NCBI RefSeq assembly: GCF_000234355.1
Contig: NZ_AGQV01000001.1
Coordinates: forward strand, 744,001 to 808,000
Length of the DNA stretch: 64,000 nt
Direction of reading: 5' to 3'
DNA from: Gluconobacter morbifer G707
GTDB lineage: Bacteria; Pseudomonadota; Alphaproteobacteria; Acetobacterales; Acetobacteraceae
This document shows positions 9,601 to 18,300 of this stretch, one piece after another; position 1 is the first letter of the stretch; each line of letters begins with the position of its first letter. A program made the position numbers and the translations under genes. A model generated the notes under the pieces. It was not told the origin of the DNA, did no database searches, and worked only from the letters and a program-made list of their open reading frames with translations.

Positions 9601-10847
9601 TGGGCGTCGCCGGACAGGTTGCCATCAACATGAACGTGGCCGGTACGGCGTCCCAGCCCCGTGCATCCGGACAAATCGCGCTCCAGAATGCGGCTTTCGA
9701 TCATTACGCGCAGGGTGTGCGGCTCAATAACATCAACGGTACGCTGGTAGCCTCTGGTGACAGCATCGCCATCAATCATATCCTCGCCCATGCCGGGGCG
9801 GGAACCATCGCGCTGGATGGCACGGTCGGCGCTTTCCGGCCGGACCTGCCCGTTGATCTGCATATCGTCGCCACGAAGGCGCGCCCGATTTCGAGCGATC
9901 TGCTGACCGCGACGATCAACACCGATCTGCATGTTCATGGACAGGCCACGACGCGGCTGGATGTGGACGGCAAGGTCGTTATTCCCAATGCGACGATCAA
10001 CATTCCGGATTCCATGCCGTCTTCCGTGCCGCAATTGACCGTCATCCGACCCGGAGAAAAAGCTCCCTCCGCCTCGGATAGCAGTCTGATCATCGGTCTT
10101 GGAATCGATGTCGTCTCGCCGGGTGAGTTCTTTGTGCAGGGGCATGGCGTGTTCGCGGAGATGCAGGGAACGCTGCATGTCCGTGGCACCAGCAGCGCGC
10201 CGGACGTGACCGGAGGATTTGATCTCAAGCGTGGCAATTTCAATCTCGGCGGCGTCAATCTGAACTTCACGCACGGGCGCGTCGGCTTCAATGGTTCGGG
10301 CGTGAGGCACAGCCTCGATCCGACGCTGGATTTCCGGGCGGACCGCAATGCCAGCGGCACTGTCGCCAGTCTGCTCGTGACAGGATATGCCAGCGCGCCG
10401 AAGATCGATTTCAGTTCCGTTCCCAGCCTTCCGCGGGATCAGGTTCTGTCCATCCTTCTGTTCGGAACGGACAGCCATTCCCTGTCCACGACGCAGCTTG
10501 CCGAGCTTGGTGCCGCAGTGGTGCAGCTTGCAGGCGGGTCCGCCTTCGATCCTTTGAGCAAGATCCGCAATACGCTCGGACTGGACCGTCTGGCGATCGG
10601 CGGTGGCAGTGGCGTGGATAACGGCGGCACCAGCGTCGAAGCTGGCAAGTATGTCATGAAGGGCGTGTATGTCGGGGCCAAGCAGGCCACGTCCGGCTCC
10701 GGCACGCAGGCGCAGGTTCAGGTTGACCTGACCAAGCGTCTGAAGCTGAACACGACGGTCGGAACGGGTGGACAGGTGACAGGCTTCACCACGCCGGAAA
10801 ACGATCCTGGATCGAGCGTGGGCCTGTCCTACGGCTTCAGTTACTGA
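6690..10847 (+). CDS. tamB: Translocation and assembly module inner-membrane protein TamB
   Basis: A 1385-residue AsmA-like protein that partners TamA and, as now understood for the family, bridges the periplasm for phospholipid transport and outer-membrane protein assembly. One N-terminal transmembrane anchor (about residues 12-38) is followed by very long repetitive beta-rich sequence and the conserved C-terminal TamB (DUF490) domain (about 1000-1385), ending in the aromatic GLSYGFSY. A serine-rich run at about residues 118-135 (SESSSSSETSSSSS) is unusual for the family. The start is the ATG fused to the tamA stop (TGATG). The last 7 nt overlap the convergent gene that follows. Confidence 0.93.
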   Translation: MRHWLTQHRKLLLRIAAGVVAVPVGLVVLALVVVLVGINIGPGQRLIERKVGPLTGGMVQISGLHGMLPQHLALTKLEIRDTKGTWLELDDFDLRWSPLSLLHFDASVSNLSASRLAVTRAPVSESSSSSETSSSSSAPSKLNLRVDLARLDVGRIEIGPSFTGQASVFSLNGHAHIASIAPFLNGVTLKTLPVMDMGLGLKRLDVPGGLTLTAQTPRNRLALDLHFQDAANGFITTLAKTPQLDPLDLHLNLTGPRDAAILAFGLTAGPVTASSSGTINLFTRAGDLHVKANAPAMTLRPGLSWNAITLETNLHGPLMAPNGQGAFDIDSLSASGAAIGHLHAQFDGTEGASPSDTLAHLTAVLDGLRLPGSQPRLLAAAPLTLDVSAHPLAATMPVVAKIDHPLIHASATADIKPAAKGHLSLSLPDLQPLAAMGGTQLKGSAGLEADFAMPRTTHDDLTLNSTGTLSLTGGQAQAVSLIGRDGHFAVQLAKSPANVLTLRNFGLDGRALHLLVSSVVDLAHGNTMQTQASLSLPDLKQVSPAIQGKTVLKATADGPTSDLAVKADLSGDFGTKQVAKGPIALDADFQHLPSRPQGTLKAHGTLDHAPLLLDSALQQDDAGAYHLTLTKLDWNSLSGHGRLKLPKGAKVPLGDLDVGVRNLADFRRLIGQAIAGHLTLAIHTTEAASAPPVVHMGLDGMLVMQQASVQALKVSGTVTNPIDNPNPNLTLDVSGLRAQGITGRAHGTVRGPQSGMAIVLTGAFQNVAGAPADIDTSLLLDMPKKTVRLDRLTATAKGEHIRLGGPANVSFGKTMGVDHLRATVAPQGVSPATIDVAGTFKPNLNATVRLENVSPAIARPFAPDLAARGTISGNAKLGGTIEAPTGTVSLTARNLHMQTGPAASLPAAQILANIGLAGKTAKVDVSMDAGAKVALAVRGTAPLSSTGPMALATTGHVDLSVANAVLGANGMGVAGQVAINMNVAGTASQPRASGQIALQNAAFDHYAQGVRLNNINGTLVASGDSIAINHILAHAGAGTIALDGTVGAFRPDLPVDLHIVATKARPISSDLLTATINTDLHVHGQATTRLDVDGKVVIPNATINIPDSMPSSVPQLTVIRPGEKAPSASDSSLIIGLGIDVVSPGEFFVQGHGVFAEMQGTLHVRGTSSAPDVTGGFDLKRGNFNLGGVNLNFTHGRVGFNGSGVRHSLDPTLDFRADRNASGTVASLLVTGYASAPKIDFSSVPSLPRDQVLSILLFGTDSHSLSTTQLAELGAAVVQLAGGSAFDPLSKIRNTLGLDRLAIGGGSGVDNGGTSVEAGKYVMKGVYVGAKQATSGSGTQAQVQVDLTKRLKLNTTVGTGGQVTGFTTPENDPGSSVGLSYGFSY

Positions 10848-12445
10848 CGCTCGTCCACAGCCTTTTCAAGCAGGTCAGCTACACGGCTCACCACATCCGT
10901 CCAATCCCGGAAACAGGTCTGGCGGACGATCCGTAACTGTGGGTACCAGGGGCTGTCCTCCCGGTCGTGAAGCCAGCGCCAGCAGTTGTTGAAGCGGTCC
11001 ATCATGATGACCGGTTTGCCCATCCCGCCTGCCAGATGCACCATCGAGGTATCGACCGAAACCACGATGTCGAGATTGGCGACCAGGGCCGCCGTGTCGT
11101 CCATATCCCGGCACTCGGGCATGTAATCCACGAGATGGGCCGGGAAATCGGCAATCTGGCTGGCGGCGGCATCCTTTTGAAGGGAATAGAACGTCATGCC
11201 GTTGACGGCGGAAAGCGGAGCCAACCGGAGCAGGGGAATGGACCGCTGGCGATCCACCATCATGGCGGCCGTGTTCTCCGGGCGGGCGCCACCGGCCCAG
11301 ACAAGTCCGACCCGAAGCTGGTGATCAGCCTTCAGGCGGTCTTTCCAGAGATCCGCCTTGACCGGGTCCGCCGAAAGATAGGGAACCGGAGCGCCCATGG
11401 CGTCAGGTGTGCCCGCAAAAGCGCGTGGCAGGCTGATGAAGGGGCAGTGATAGTCGAATTCGGGCGTGGTCCCACCGACCTGAACATGGGAAACACCTTC
11501 GACGCGGCGGCAGATGGCGGCCAGCGTCTCCGCGCCCCAGATATGTATGATGGCGCCTGTCCTGCCGAGGGCCGGAATATAGCGCAGATACATGAGCGTA
11601 TCGCCCAGACCTTCTTCCTGCGTAACCAGCACGCGCTTACCCCGGAGATCGATGTCCGGGGAAATGTTGGGCAGGAGTCTGTCCAACGGCAGGTTTGTAT
11701 GCCCCGGCAATCCGAAGCGCCATTCATGCTCGGCCCAGCCCTGCGCCATGCGTCCGCTCTTGAGCATGGTGATAGAGTGGTTGAGCCGGAGCTGAGGCTC
11801 CTGTGGCGCGAGCGGAATGGCCTGTCGGTACAGGTTCGCCGCTTCTTCGAGTCGGCCGATGCTGCTGAGAATGCAGGCCTTGTTGCAGATGGCGGCCCAG
11901 TCTTTCGGGGCGCTCTGGCGCAGGGTATCCATCAGGGTCAGGGCTTCGTCGAACTCGCCCTTTTCCGTCAGGATCATGACCAGAAGGTTCAGGGCGGACT
12001 TGATGCCCGGGCGGCGTCGCAGGCTCTCGCGGATAAGGGCTTCGGCTTCATTGAAATGTCCCTGATGCAGCAGAAGCGTCGCCGCAGCTTCCAGCAGACG
12101 TGTATCCTGCGGCGCCAGTTTCCGGCATTCCCGCAGCAGCGGCAGCAGTTCATGCCGAAGCCCGAGGCCCGGTGCCTCGTCGATCAGTCCTGTAATGGGA
12201 TGTGGTCCGTAAGGCGTGCTGGCCTGTTCCAGTTCGGCCGCGGCTTCTACGTGACGGGAGAGACGGAACAGAGCCCTGGCCCGCAGCAGGGCGGCCGGGA
12301 TCCGAACTTCCGGTGTGGAAGGCAGATCCTCGACAACGACAAGATCCAGAACGCGCTCCGGCTGGTTTGCATGGAGGGCTGCGACAGCGTCCTTCAGCGG
12401 ATTTTCATCCGCAGCCGTTTCCGCGGGGTCCAGTACAGCCGACAT
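10841..12445 (-). CDS. TPR protein with C-terminal glycosyltransferase-like domain
   Basis: A 534-residue cytosolic protein. The N-terminal half (about residues 20-240) is a series of tetratricopeptide-type helical pairs. The C-terminal half (about 265-530) looks like a GT-B glycosyltransferase of the GT9/GT41-like type, with VLVTQEEGLGDTLMYLRYIP near 270-290, GLVWAGG near 375 and a VDTSMVHLAGGMGKPV segment near 470 that matches the donor-site end of such folds. Bacterial homologues are usually called tetratricopeptide or glycosyltransferase family 9 proteins, and their acceptors are generally unknown. It lies 15 nt downstream of the response regulator on the same strand, and its 3' end overlaps tamB by 7 nt. 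Confidence 0.75.
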   Translation of the reverse strand: MSAVLDPAETAADENPLKDAVAALHANQPERVLDLVVVEDLPSTPEVRIPAALLRARALFRLSRHVEAAAELEQASTPYGPHPITGLIDEAPGLGLRHELLPLLRECRKLAPQDTRLLEAAATLLLHQGHFNEAEALIRESLRRRPGIKSALNLLVMILTEKGEFDEALTLMDTLRQSAPKDWAAICNKACILSSIGRLEEAANLYRQAIPLAPQEPQLRLNHSITMLKSGRMAQGWAEHEWRFGLPGHTNLPLDRLLPNISPDIDLRGKRVLVTQEEGLGDTLMYLRYIPALGRTGAIIHIWGAETLAAICRRVEGVSHVQVGGTTPEFDYHCPFISLPRAFAGTPDAMGAPVPYLSADPVKADLWKDRLKADHQLRVGLVWAGGARPENTAAMMVDRQRSIPLLRLAPLSAVNGMTFYSLQKDAAASQIADFPAHLVDYMPECRDMDDTAALVANLDIVVSVDTSMVHLAGGMGKPVIMMDRFNNCWRWLHDREDSPWYPQLRIVRQTCFRDWTDVVSRVADLLEKAVDERQ

Positions 12446-12460
12446 GCAACTCTCCTCCGA

Positions 12461-12835
12461 TCAACCGGAATGCGCCATGTCCTGAAGGGCGTCCAGTATG
12501 CTCGCAAGAGTATAGGGTTTGGAAATGAAACGGTCACGCGAGGGGTCGTTTGATGTCTCGTTGCGCCTCAGGTCTCCGTGCCCGCTGATGTAGATGACAG
12601 GCAGATCCGGCCATTTTTCCCGGGCGGAACGGCTGAGCGCCATCCCGTCTCCATCCGGCAGGGTGACATCGGCCACCACGGCGTCCAGAGCGGCCGTCTG
12701 TGTGATGATGGCTTCGGCTTCAGCACAGTTTCCGGCTTCCATGACCGTCAGATCATTATCCTGCAGGAATTCCGCAAGACAGGTCCGGATCAGGAAATCA
12801 TCCTCGATAAGGAGGACGGAGAGGGAAGGTTTCAT
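12461..12835 (-). CDS. Single-domain response regulator (receiver only)
   Basis: A 124-residue CheY-like receiver with no output domain. It shows the acidic pocket E11-D12-D13, phosphoacceptor D56, the Ser/Thr switch S84 in ISGHGD and the conserved K106 in SKPY. All residues needed for phosphorylation are present. No histidine kinase is encoded nearby. It lies 6 nt after the SDR gene and 15 nt before the TPR/glycosyltransferase gene, so it is probably co-transcribed with both. Its partner and output cannot be told from sequence. Confidence 0.88.
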   Translation of the reverse strand: MKPSLSVLLIEDDFLIRTCLAEFLQDNDLTVMEAGNCAEAEAIITQTAALDAVVADVTLPDGDGMALSRSAREKWPDLPVIYISGHGDLRRNETSNDPSRDRFISKPYTLASILDALQDMAHSG

Positions 12836-12841
12836 ATGCGT

Positions 12842-13642
12842 TTACGATGACCAGTTTTTTTCGAAATCGTCATAGAGGGTCAGTCCTCCGTCCACATACA
12901 GGGTCTGTCCCGTGATGTAGGAACTGTCCTCTGCGGCCAGGAAGGTGATGGTATCGGCGATTTCACGACTCTCCCCAGGGCGCTTCATGGGGATATGACT
13001 GGAAACGGCCTTATATTGCTTGGGATCATCGGTCCACGAGCTGTTGATCGGTGTGACGATGGCGCCCGGCGCAACCGCGTTGACCCGGATGTTCCGGCCG
13101 GCATATTCCAGCGCCAGCGTGCGGACGATATTTCCAACCGCGCCCTTGGAGGCGGAATAACCCAAGTAATGCGGCTTGGGAATAGCCTGGTGAACGGAGG
13201 AATTTACAATGATCGTGCCCCTGATACCGTTTTCCAGCCAGTAGCGGATGGCCTCGCGACAGCACAGCATAACACCCGTGACATTCACGGCCATCACGCT
13301 TTCGAAGTCTTCCAGCTTGATATCTTCGGAGGGGCAGGCGATCTGGTATCCCGCATTACAGACCAATACGTCCAGGCCCTTCATGGCTTTGATGCTTTCG
13401 GCCATGATGTTTTTGACGGCTTTTTCCTTCGAGATGTCACCGGTTGCGATCGGGTGTTCACCTTCGGCAACCTTTGGCATCTTTGCCTGAACGGCTCGGA
13501 GCTTGTCTTCCTTGCGGCCATTGATGGCGACCTGCGCACCTTCTTCGGCGAAGCGGATGGCGGTTGTCTCACCGATGCCCTGTGAAGCACCTGTCACGAA
13601 GACTTTTCTGCCGGCAAAGCGATCTTTGTAAGGGGCGGGCAT
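12842..13642 (-). CDS. Short-chain dehydrogenase/reductase, glucose 1-dehydrogenase-like
   Basis: A 266-residue classical SDR. The Rossmann cofactor motif TGASQGIG is near residues 18-25, NAG near 98, the catalytic Ser near 148 and YxxxK (YSASK) near 161-165. An Asn-Gly-Arg-Lys sequence after beta-2 (INGRK) suggests NADP(H) preference. In Gluconobacter such soluble enzymes reduce or oxidise sugars and polyols in the cytosol. The start at 13642 (MPAPYKD) follows a strong ribosome-binding site (AGGAGAGGTGAGG); the longer open frame to 13714 is not used. It is the first gene of an apparent operon with the response regulator. The substrate is a family-level guess. Confidence 0.85.
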   Translation of the reverse strand: MPAPYKDRFAGRKVFVTGASQGIGETTAIRFAEEGAQVAINGRKEDKLRAVQAKMPKVAEGEHPIATGDISKEKAVKNIMAESIKAMKGLDVLVCNAGYQIACPSEDIKLEDFESVMAVNVTGVMLCCREAIRYWLENGIRGTIIVNSSVHQAIPKPHYLGYSASKGAVGNIVRTLALEYAGRNIRVNAVAPGAIVTPINSSWTDDPKQYKAVSSHIPMKRPGESREIADTITFLAAEDSSYITGQTLYVDGGLTLYDDFEKNWSS

Positions 13643-13741
13643 ACTGTCCTCACCTCTCCTGAAAACTGAAATGGGTGTGAAGCGGCAATCTTGGATGTGC
13701 CGCTGCTTTGCCAACGCGAAAGAAACGGGGAGGGATGCAAT

Positions 13742-13782
13742 AAAAAACCGGCTCTTTTCCGGATGATGAGGGAAAAGAGCCG
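13742..13782 (-). terminator. Rho-independent terminator after carD
   Basis: A perfect 12-bp stem (13749-13760 with 13771-13782) encloses a 10-nt loop. On the minus strand it is followed by GTTTTTTA. It lies 20 nt after the carD stop and before the SDR gene, so it separates the two transcription units. Confidence 0.85.
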
Positions 13783-13801
13783 TGTGGTCGTTTTGGAAGC
13801 C

Positions 13802-14389
13802 TCAGGCGGCTTTCATGGTTTTGGTCAGGTTTTCGAGGACCGTGGCCGGGTCGGTGTTTTCCAGAACGGCCACTTCCGCAACGAAACGTTCCTGTGCGGC
13901 TTCGAACAGCTTGCGTTCTGAGAAGCTGCCGTCGAGACTGTCCACGTTGCGACGCAGATCCCGCAGGACCTCGGCAATCTGGATCAGATCGCCGGAATTG
14001 ATCTTTTCCTGATAGGCCACGGCGCGGCGGGCCCACATGCCTTTGCTGACATGGGGCTTGCCCTTGATGACAGTCATCGCCTTGTCCACGATGTCCCGCG
14101 TGACGATCTTGCGCAGGCCGGCCTTGCGGGCCTTGGCCAGAGGGATGCGAAGCGTCATCTGGTTGCCGGGAAAGGAGATCTGGATCATCTCGATGGCCGT
14201 ATCGGCAACCTCGACCATTCCGATCCTGTCCACCCGGCCGACGCCATGCGCTGCGTAAACGATGGAGTCACCCTCGCGGAAGGGATCCTCGTCATGATCC
14301 GGCTCGGTCTGGGACGCGGTGTTCTTGGCTGCGGCACGCGCCATTTCGTCGGTCATGCCGCCCTTCTGGGGTGTCTTGAAGGTGTTCAT
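13802..14389 (-). CDS. carD: CarD family transcriptional regulator
   Basis: A 195-residue RNA-polymerase-binding regulator. The N-terminal CarD/TRCF-RID domain (about residues 38-95) contains the characteristic GDSIVYAAHGVGRV start, and a helical CarD C-terminal domain (about 100-195) follows. Family members bind the RNA polymerase beta subunit and stabilise open promoter complexes. The frame is open far upstream to 14812, but that part is antisense to the bestrophin gene; the ATG at 14389 (MNTFKTPQ) gives the usual length. It has its own terminator. Confidence 0.93.
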   Translation of the reverse strand: MNTFKTPQKGGMTDEMARAAAKNTASQTEPDHDEDPFREGDSIVYAAHGVGRVDRIGMVEVADTAIEMIQISFPGNQMTLRIPLAKARKAGLRKIVTRDIVDKAMTVIKGKPHVSKGMWARRAVAYQEKINSGDLIQIAEVLRDLRRNVDSLDGSFSERKLFEAAQERFVAEVAVLENTDPATVLENLTKTMKAA

Positions 14390-14444
14390 AGAGACGGAAT
14401 ATAGCAGAAAAACCACTTTCTGTCTTGTGCCTTCGCGCTTTATC

Positions 14445-15320
14445 TCACGGCTGTACGCCATCCACGGCAGCAATGGGTGGTGGTGCTTCGTCTCCGATGG
14501 GCTGGAGCAGGTCGCGTTCAATGTTCCGTGCCATGGTCGCCATCGGCAGGGAATGGACGCTGCTGGTGAAAGGCTGCTGAAGATCGCGGCCGCTGCGATC
14601 AAGCATCTGGAACAGGACGCCGATGATGCTGGAGCCCAGCGGGGTGATCCAGCCCAGCGTCTGCACGGCCGAGAGTGGAAGGATGATGCAGAACAGATGC
14701 GTGACGAGTTCCGGTAGAAGCGAATACTGGGCGGGGAGTGGTGTATTCCGGATGCGTTCCAGTCCCCCCTGGGCGTTGGCAATGTCCGACAGGATGCGGT
14801 CAACCGTGCCATGAACGGCGCCGTCGATGTTCAGATGCTCCACCTGTTCGCGCACGCCCAGCCCGATTTGGTAGAGCAGGGCATTGGCTGCGTTCGAGCA
14901 GGCAAAGACCCGGCCATACATCTCCGGTGTCAGCAGACGACGGACATCCTCACTGGGTGCGTCCCCCCGCAGGGCGGCGCGCAGGACATGAGGGTAGGCT
15001 GCCATGGCGCGGGCAAGATCCGGACGGCCCCCGAGAAGGGAAGCCGCCTCACGCCCGAATGATCGGCAGTTATTGGTGATGGCTCCCCAGAGCGTGCGAC
15101 CTTCCCACCAGCGGGCATAGGCTGCGTTGTTGCGCATTCCTAGGAACAGTGCCAGTGCCGAGCCCATGAGTGAGATCGGAAGGGCAGGCTGTTCCATCCA
15201 CTCCTGATGGTAGATCTGAAAGAGGATCACCACGACGCAGTCCCACAGTGCCAGGATCAGCAGGGGAGGCAGGGATTCCCAGAACAGAATGGCCAGTCCG
15301 TGCCGACGGTTAACGATCAA
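14445..15320 (-). CDS. Bestrophin-like (UPF0187) membrane protein
   Basis: A 291-residue integral membrane protein of the bestrophin/UPF0187 family, whose bacterial members form pentameric ion channels. There are two N-terminal hydrophobic segments (about residues 8-32 and 42-62), the conserved RNNAAYARWWEGR stretch near 63-75, and a C-terminal hydrophobic pair (about 205-245) before a conserved Pro-rich end. Length and layout fit. The downstream neighbour is carD (55 nt). The ion carried is unknown. Confidence 0.82.
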   Translation of the reverse strand: MIVNRRHGLAILFWESLPPLLILALWDCVVVILFQIYHQEWMEQPALPISLMGSALALFLGMRNNAAYARWWEGRTLWGAITNNCRSFGREAASLLGGRPDLARAMAAYPHVLRAALRGDAPSEDVRRLLTPEMYGRVFACSNAANALLYQIGLGVREQVEHLNIDGAVHGTVDRILSDIANAQGGLERIRNTPLPAQYSLLPELVTHLFCIILPLSAVQTLGWITPLGSSIIGVLFQMLDRSGRDLQQPFTSSVHSLPMATMARNIERDLLQPIGDEAPPPIAAVDGVQP

Positions 15321-15553
15321 TCGCGCGTCTCCACATGAGGATTAAGGAAGCCTTCAAGACTATCGACCAAAGGCACACCCGGCCAACAGCAAAACATTTC
15401 AGTTCGTTATCCCCTGACGGGTATTTGAAAGACTGTCCGGACGCAGGCGCGATATCCCCGGCACCGTTGGAAGGAAAATGCCGTCGGCCCCTTGCCGAAA
15501 CGGCTTTTCATACGACACCCTGACCGGACTGAATGTTACCGGAGATCGCTGAC

Positions 15554-16669
15554 ATGGATGTAACCGCAGCAATTGCGTTCGAGGCAGGTCGTCCTCTCGA
15601 GATTGACACTGTCCAGCTTGAAGCCCCGCATGAAGGGGAAGTGCTGGTGGAAATCATGGCTACCGGCCTGTGCCATACAGACAAGTACACCCTCTCCGGT
15701 CAGGACCCGGAAGGGCTGTTTCCTGCTATCCTGGGCCATGAAGGAGCTGGGATCGTCCGGGAGGTCGGACGCGGCGTGAAGCACCTGAAACCAGGGGATC
15801 ATGTCATTCCGCTCTACACGCCCGAATGTAGGGAGTGTCCGTCCTGCCTGTCGCGCAAGACCAATCTCTGCACGTCCATCCGGTCCACGCAGGGCCGGGG
15901 CGTGATGCCGGACGGAACATCGCGCTTTTCCTGCAAGGGACAGCCAATCCATCATTACATGGGCTGCTCCACCTTCGCGAATTTCACCATCCTGCCGGAG
16001 ATTGCCCTAGCCAAAATCCGGCCCGACGCCCCGTTCGACAAGGTCTGCTATATCGGCTGTGGCGTGACGACCGGCATTGGTGCTGTCCTGTTCACGGCGA
16101 AGGTCGAACCGGGTTCCACGGTTGCGGTTTTCGGTCTTGGCGGAATTGGCCTCAATGTCATCCAGGGGGCGAAGATGGTGGGGGCCAACCGCATCATCGG
16201 CATCGATCTCAACCCTGAGCGGGCCGATATCGCGCGCAGGTTCGGCATGACGGATTTCGTCAACCCGGCTGATCTGGGCCCTGACGGTGATCTCGTCGGC
16301 CATCTGATCGAGATGACCGGCGGTGGTGCGGATTATACATTCGAATGCGTCGGGAACGTAAAACTCATGCGGCAGGCACTGGAGAGTGCCCACCGTGGCT
16401 GGGGTGTGTCCTGTGTAATCGGGGTAGCCGGAGCGGGGCAGGAAATCAGCACGCGTCCTTTCCAGCTGGTGACCGGTCGCCGCTGGATCGGGTCAGCGTT
16501 CGGTGGTGCGCGTGGGCGTACGGATGTGCCGAAAATCGTAGACTGGTACATGGAAGGGCGGATCGATATCGATCACCTCATCACGGACACGATCCCTCTG
16601 TCGGAAATCAACCGCGGTTTCGACATGATGGGTAAGGGCACCAGCATCCGTACCGTGGTGGAGTACTGA
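15554..16669 (+). CDS. adhC: S-(hydroxymethyl)glutathione dehydrogenase / class III alcohol dehydrogenase
   Basis: A 371-residue zinc-dependent medium-chain dehydrogenase that oxidises S-hydroxymethylglutathione to S-formylglutathione. It has catalytic-zinc ligands C40 and H62-E63, the four-cysteine structural zinc loop (PECRECPSC...C, about residues 89-106) and an NAD-binding FGLGGIG motif near 194-200. The ATG at 15554 is preceded by GGAG; the open frame continues 21 nt upstream. fghA follows after 3 nt, forming the classic glutathione-dependent formaldehyde detoxification operon. frmA is an equivalent symbol. Confidence 0.95.
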   Translation: MDVTAAIAFEAGRPLEIDTVQLEAPHEGEVLVEIMATGLCHTDKYTLSGQDPEGLFPAILGHEGAGIVREVGRGVKHLKPGDHVIPLYTPECRECPSCLSRKTNLCTSIRSTQGRGVMPDGTSRFSCKGQPIHHYMGCSTFANFTILPEIALAKIRPDAPFDKVCYIGCGVTTGIGAVLFTAKVEPGSTVAVFGLGGIGLNVIQGAKMVGANRIIGIDLNPERADIARRFGMTDFVNPADLGPDGDLVGHLIEMTGGGADYTFECVGNVKLMRQALESAHRGWGVSCVIGVAGAGQEISTRPFQLVTGRRWIGSAFGGARGRTDVPKIVDWYMEGRIDIDHLITDTIPLSEINRGFDMMGKGTSIRTVVEY

Positions 16670-16672
16670 GGT

Positions 16673-17521
16673 ATGACGGAACCCGGTATTGTTGGCAGAT
16701 ATGCCTGTTTTGATGGTGAACTCCGCTTTCTGCGTCACAATTCACAGTCTCTTGGTGTTCCGGCGACGTTCGGCCTGTTTCTTCCGAAGCAGGCGCTGGA
16801 GGGGAAGACCGTTCCGGTCATTCACCTGCTTGCCGGGCTGACGGCCACGCAGGAAACTTTCCTGATCAAGGCCAATGCCCTTCGTTTCGCGGCACAATAT
16901 GGCATTGCTCTCGTCGCGCCGGACACGTCCCCGCGGGACACCGGAACGAAAGGCGAGAATGACGACTACGATCTCGGCACGGGAGCCGGTTTCTACATCG
17001 ATGCTACAGCCGAACCCTGGGCTCATCACTATCAGATGGGTCGTTATGTCGGGGAGGAACTCCCGGCTCTGACAGAACAGCTCTTCCCGCTGGACGGTAC
17101 GCGCCGCGGCATCATGGGGCATTCCATGGGTGGTATGGGCGCGCTCGTTCAGGCGCTGCGTTATCCCGAACGCTGGAAAACAGTGTCTGCTTTCGCGCCT
17201 ATTGGCAACCCAAGCGCGGTGCCGTGGGGACAGAAGGCTTTTGATGCGTATTTCGGCGGTGATCCGGCCAAATGGCAGATCTGCGATCCGACTTTGCTCC
17301 TCCGTTCAGGTCACTGCCATCCATCTACCATTCTGGTGGATCAGGGGCTGATGGATCAGTATCTGGCGGATCTGAGGCCGGATGCGCTGGAAGAGGCGGC
17401 GAAAGAGGTAGGACAGGCGCTCGACCTCCGCCGGCATGCTGCCTATGACCATTCCTATTGGTTCGTGCAGAGCTTCATTGCCGACCACATGGCACATCAT
17501 GCGAAAGGACTCTCCGCATGA
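16673..17521 (+). CDS. fghA: S-formylglutathione hydrolase
   Basis: A 282-residue alpha/beta hydrolase of the esterase D family that cleaves S-formylglutathione to formate and glutathione. The nucleophile elbow GHSMGG places the catalytic serine at residue 151, and the DHSYWF stretch near residue 262 carries the catalytic histidine. It directly follows adhC, so the two enzymes act in sequence. Its stop codon overlaps the start of the RNase T2 gene by 4 nt (ATGA). Confidence 0.95.
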   Translation: MTEPGIVGRYACFDGELRFLRHNSQSLGVPATFGLFLPKQALEGKTVPVIHLLAGLTATQETFLIKANALRFAAQYGIALVAPDTSPRDTGTKGENDDYDLGTGAGFYIDATAEPWAHHYQMGRYVGEELPALTEQLFPLDGTRRGIMGHSMGGMGALVQALRYPERWKTVSAFAPIGNPSAVPWGQKAFDAYFGGDPAKWQICDPTLLLRSGHCHPSTILVDQGLMDQYLADLRPDALEEAAKEVGQALDLRRHAAYDHSYWFVQSFIADHMAHHAKGLSA

Positions 17522-18300
17522 TGCGGCTGGCCCTTCTAGGGCTGTGCGGGGTTCTTGCAGGTTGTGCGGGGCCTTCGCCACGTGGGCCAACTCTGACGCC
17601 CACGGCCCATACGGATTTCGCACATGATACGCTCGCCCTGACATGGCAGCCTGGATTCTGCGCCACGGGATCGGGCTGTCTGCCGGATCAGCCGCACAAC
17701 CTCTCCATCGGGCTTCATGGCCTGTGGGCGTCGGAACCGCATGCACTGGAAGCGAAAAATATTCCGGTGCAGACCTGGTGGCGTCAGGGCTGTGACCTTT
17801 ATGATCACGATGACCAGCCTCCCGTTCTGCAATCTGTCACGCAAGCCGGAATAGCGGCCGTCATGCCACATCTGAAATCCCCGTTGCATGTGCATGAATA
17901 TACCAAGCATGCGCGCTGCTTCGGCTATCCGGCTGACCGGTTCTTCGTCACGTCCATGCAGTTGCGGAGCAGGCTGGCTGCGTCCGGGTTCGGTCTCTGG
18001 CTGGCGCAGCAGGCCGGTTTTCAGGTGCGGAGGGAAGATATCCTGAGCACGTTCGCGCAGATGACTGGCGCCACACAGCCCCGTGCGCTTCAGCTTCGCT
18101 GTGAGCCGGATGCGGCCACGAAACAGCCTGTCCTGACGCAGCTCTGGTTCACACTGGATCCTGCCAGACTGAACAGCTTTCCTGCCGGGACGTCCTATCT
18201 GCCGTCTCCGGATGACCAGAACGGCTGTCCGGCCAGTTTCCTTGTTCCGGGCTGGCCCTTGCAGGCTGTTGTGGGAACACAGGCGGTTCAGCGGCCGTAA
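17518..18300 (+). CDS. RNase T2 family ribonuclease, predicted lipoprotein
   Basis: A 260-residue T2-type RNase. It has both catalytic signatures: CAS1 as IGLHGLW (His near residue 63) and CAS2 as HEYTKHARC (Glu and His near residues 125-129). A lipoprotein signal (MMRLALLGLCGVLAGC, lipobox LAGC) predicts a lipid-anchored envelope or periplasmic enzyme, unlike the soluble RNase I of enterics. It is translationally coupled to fghA by an ATGA overlap, an unexpected partner for formaldehyde detoxification. The 3' end overlaps convergent hisI by 13 nt. The function is clear from the motifs; the biological role is not. Confidence 0.88.
   Translation: MMRLALLGLCGVLAGCAGPSPRGPTLTPTAHTDFAHDTLALTWQPGFCATGSGCLPDQPHNLSIGLHGLWASEPHALEAKNIPVQTWWRQGCDLYDHDDQPPVLQSVTQAGIAAVMPHLKSPLHVHEYTKHARCFGYPADRFFVTSMQLRSRLAASGFGLWLAQQAGFQVRREDILSTFAQMTGATQPRALQLRCEPDAATKQPVLTQLWFTLDPARLNSFPAGTSYLPSPDDQNGCPASFLVPGWPLQAVVGTQAVQRP

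Noticed and set aside
7059-10478. Long antisense open frames inside tamB (622 and 486 codons)
   Set aside because: They mirror the high-GC third positions of tamB, have no recognisable domains and are rich in Arg/Gln/His as expected for antisense shadows.
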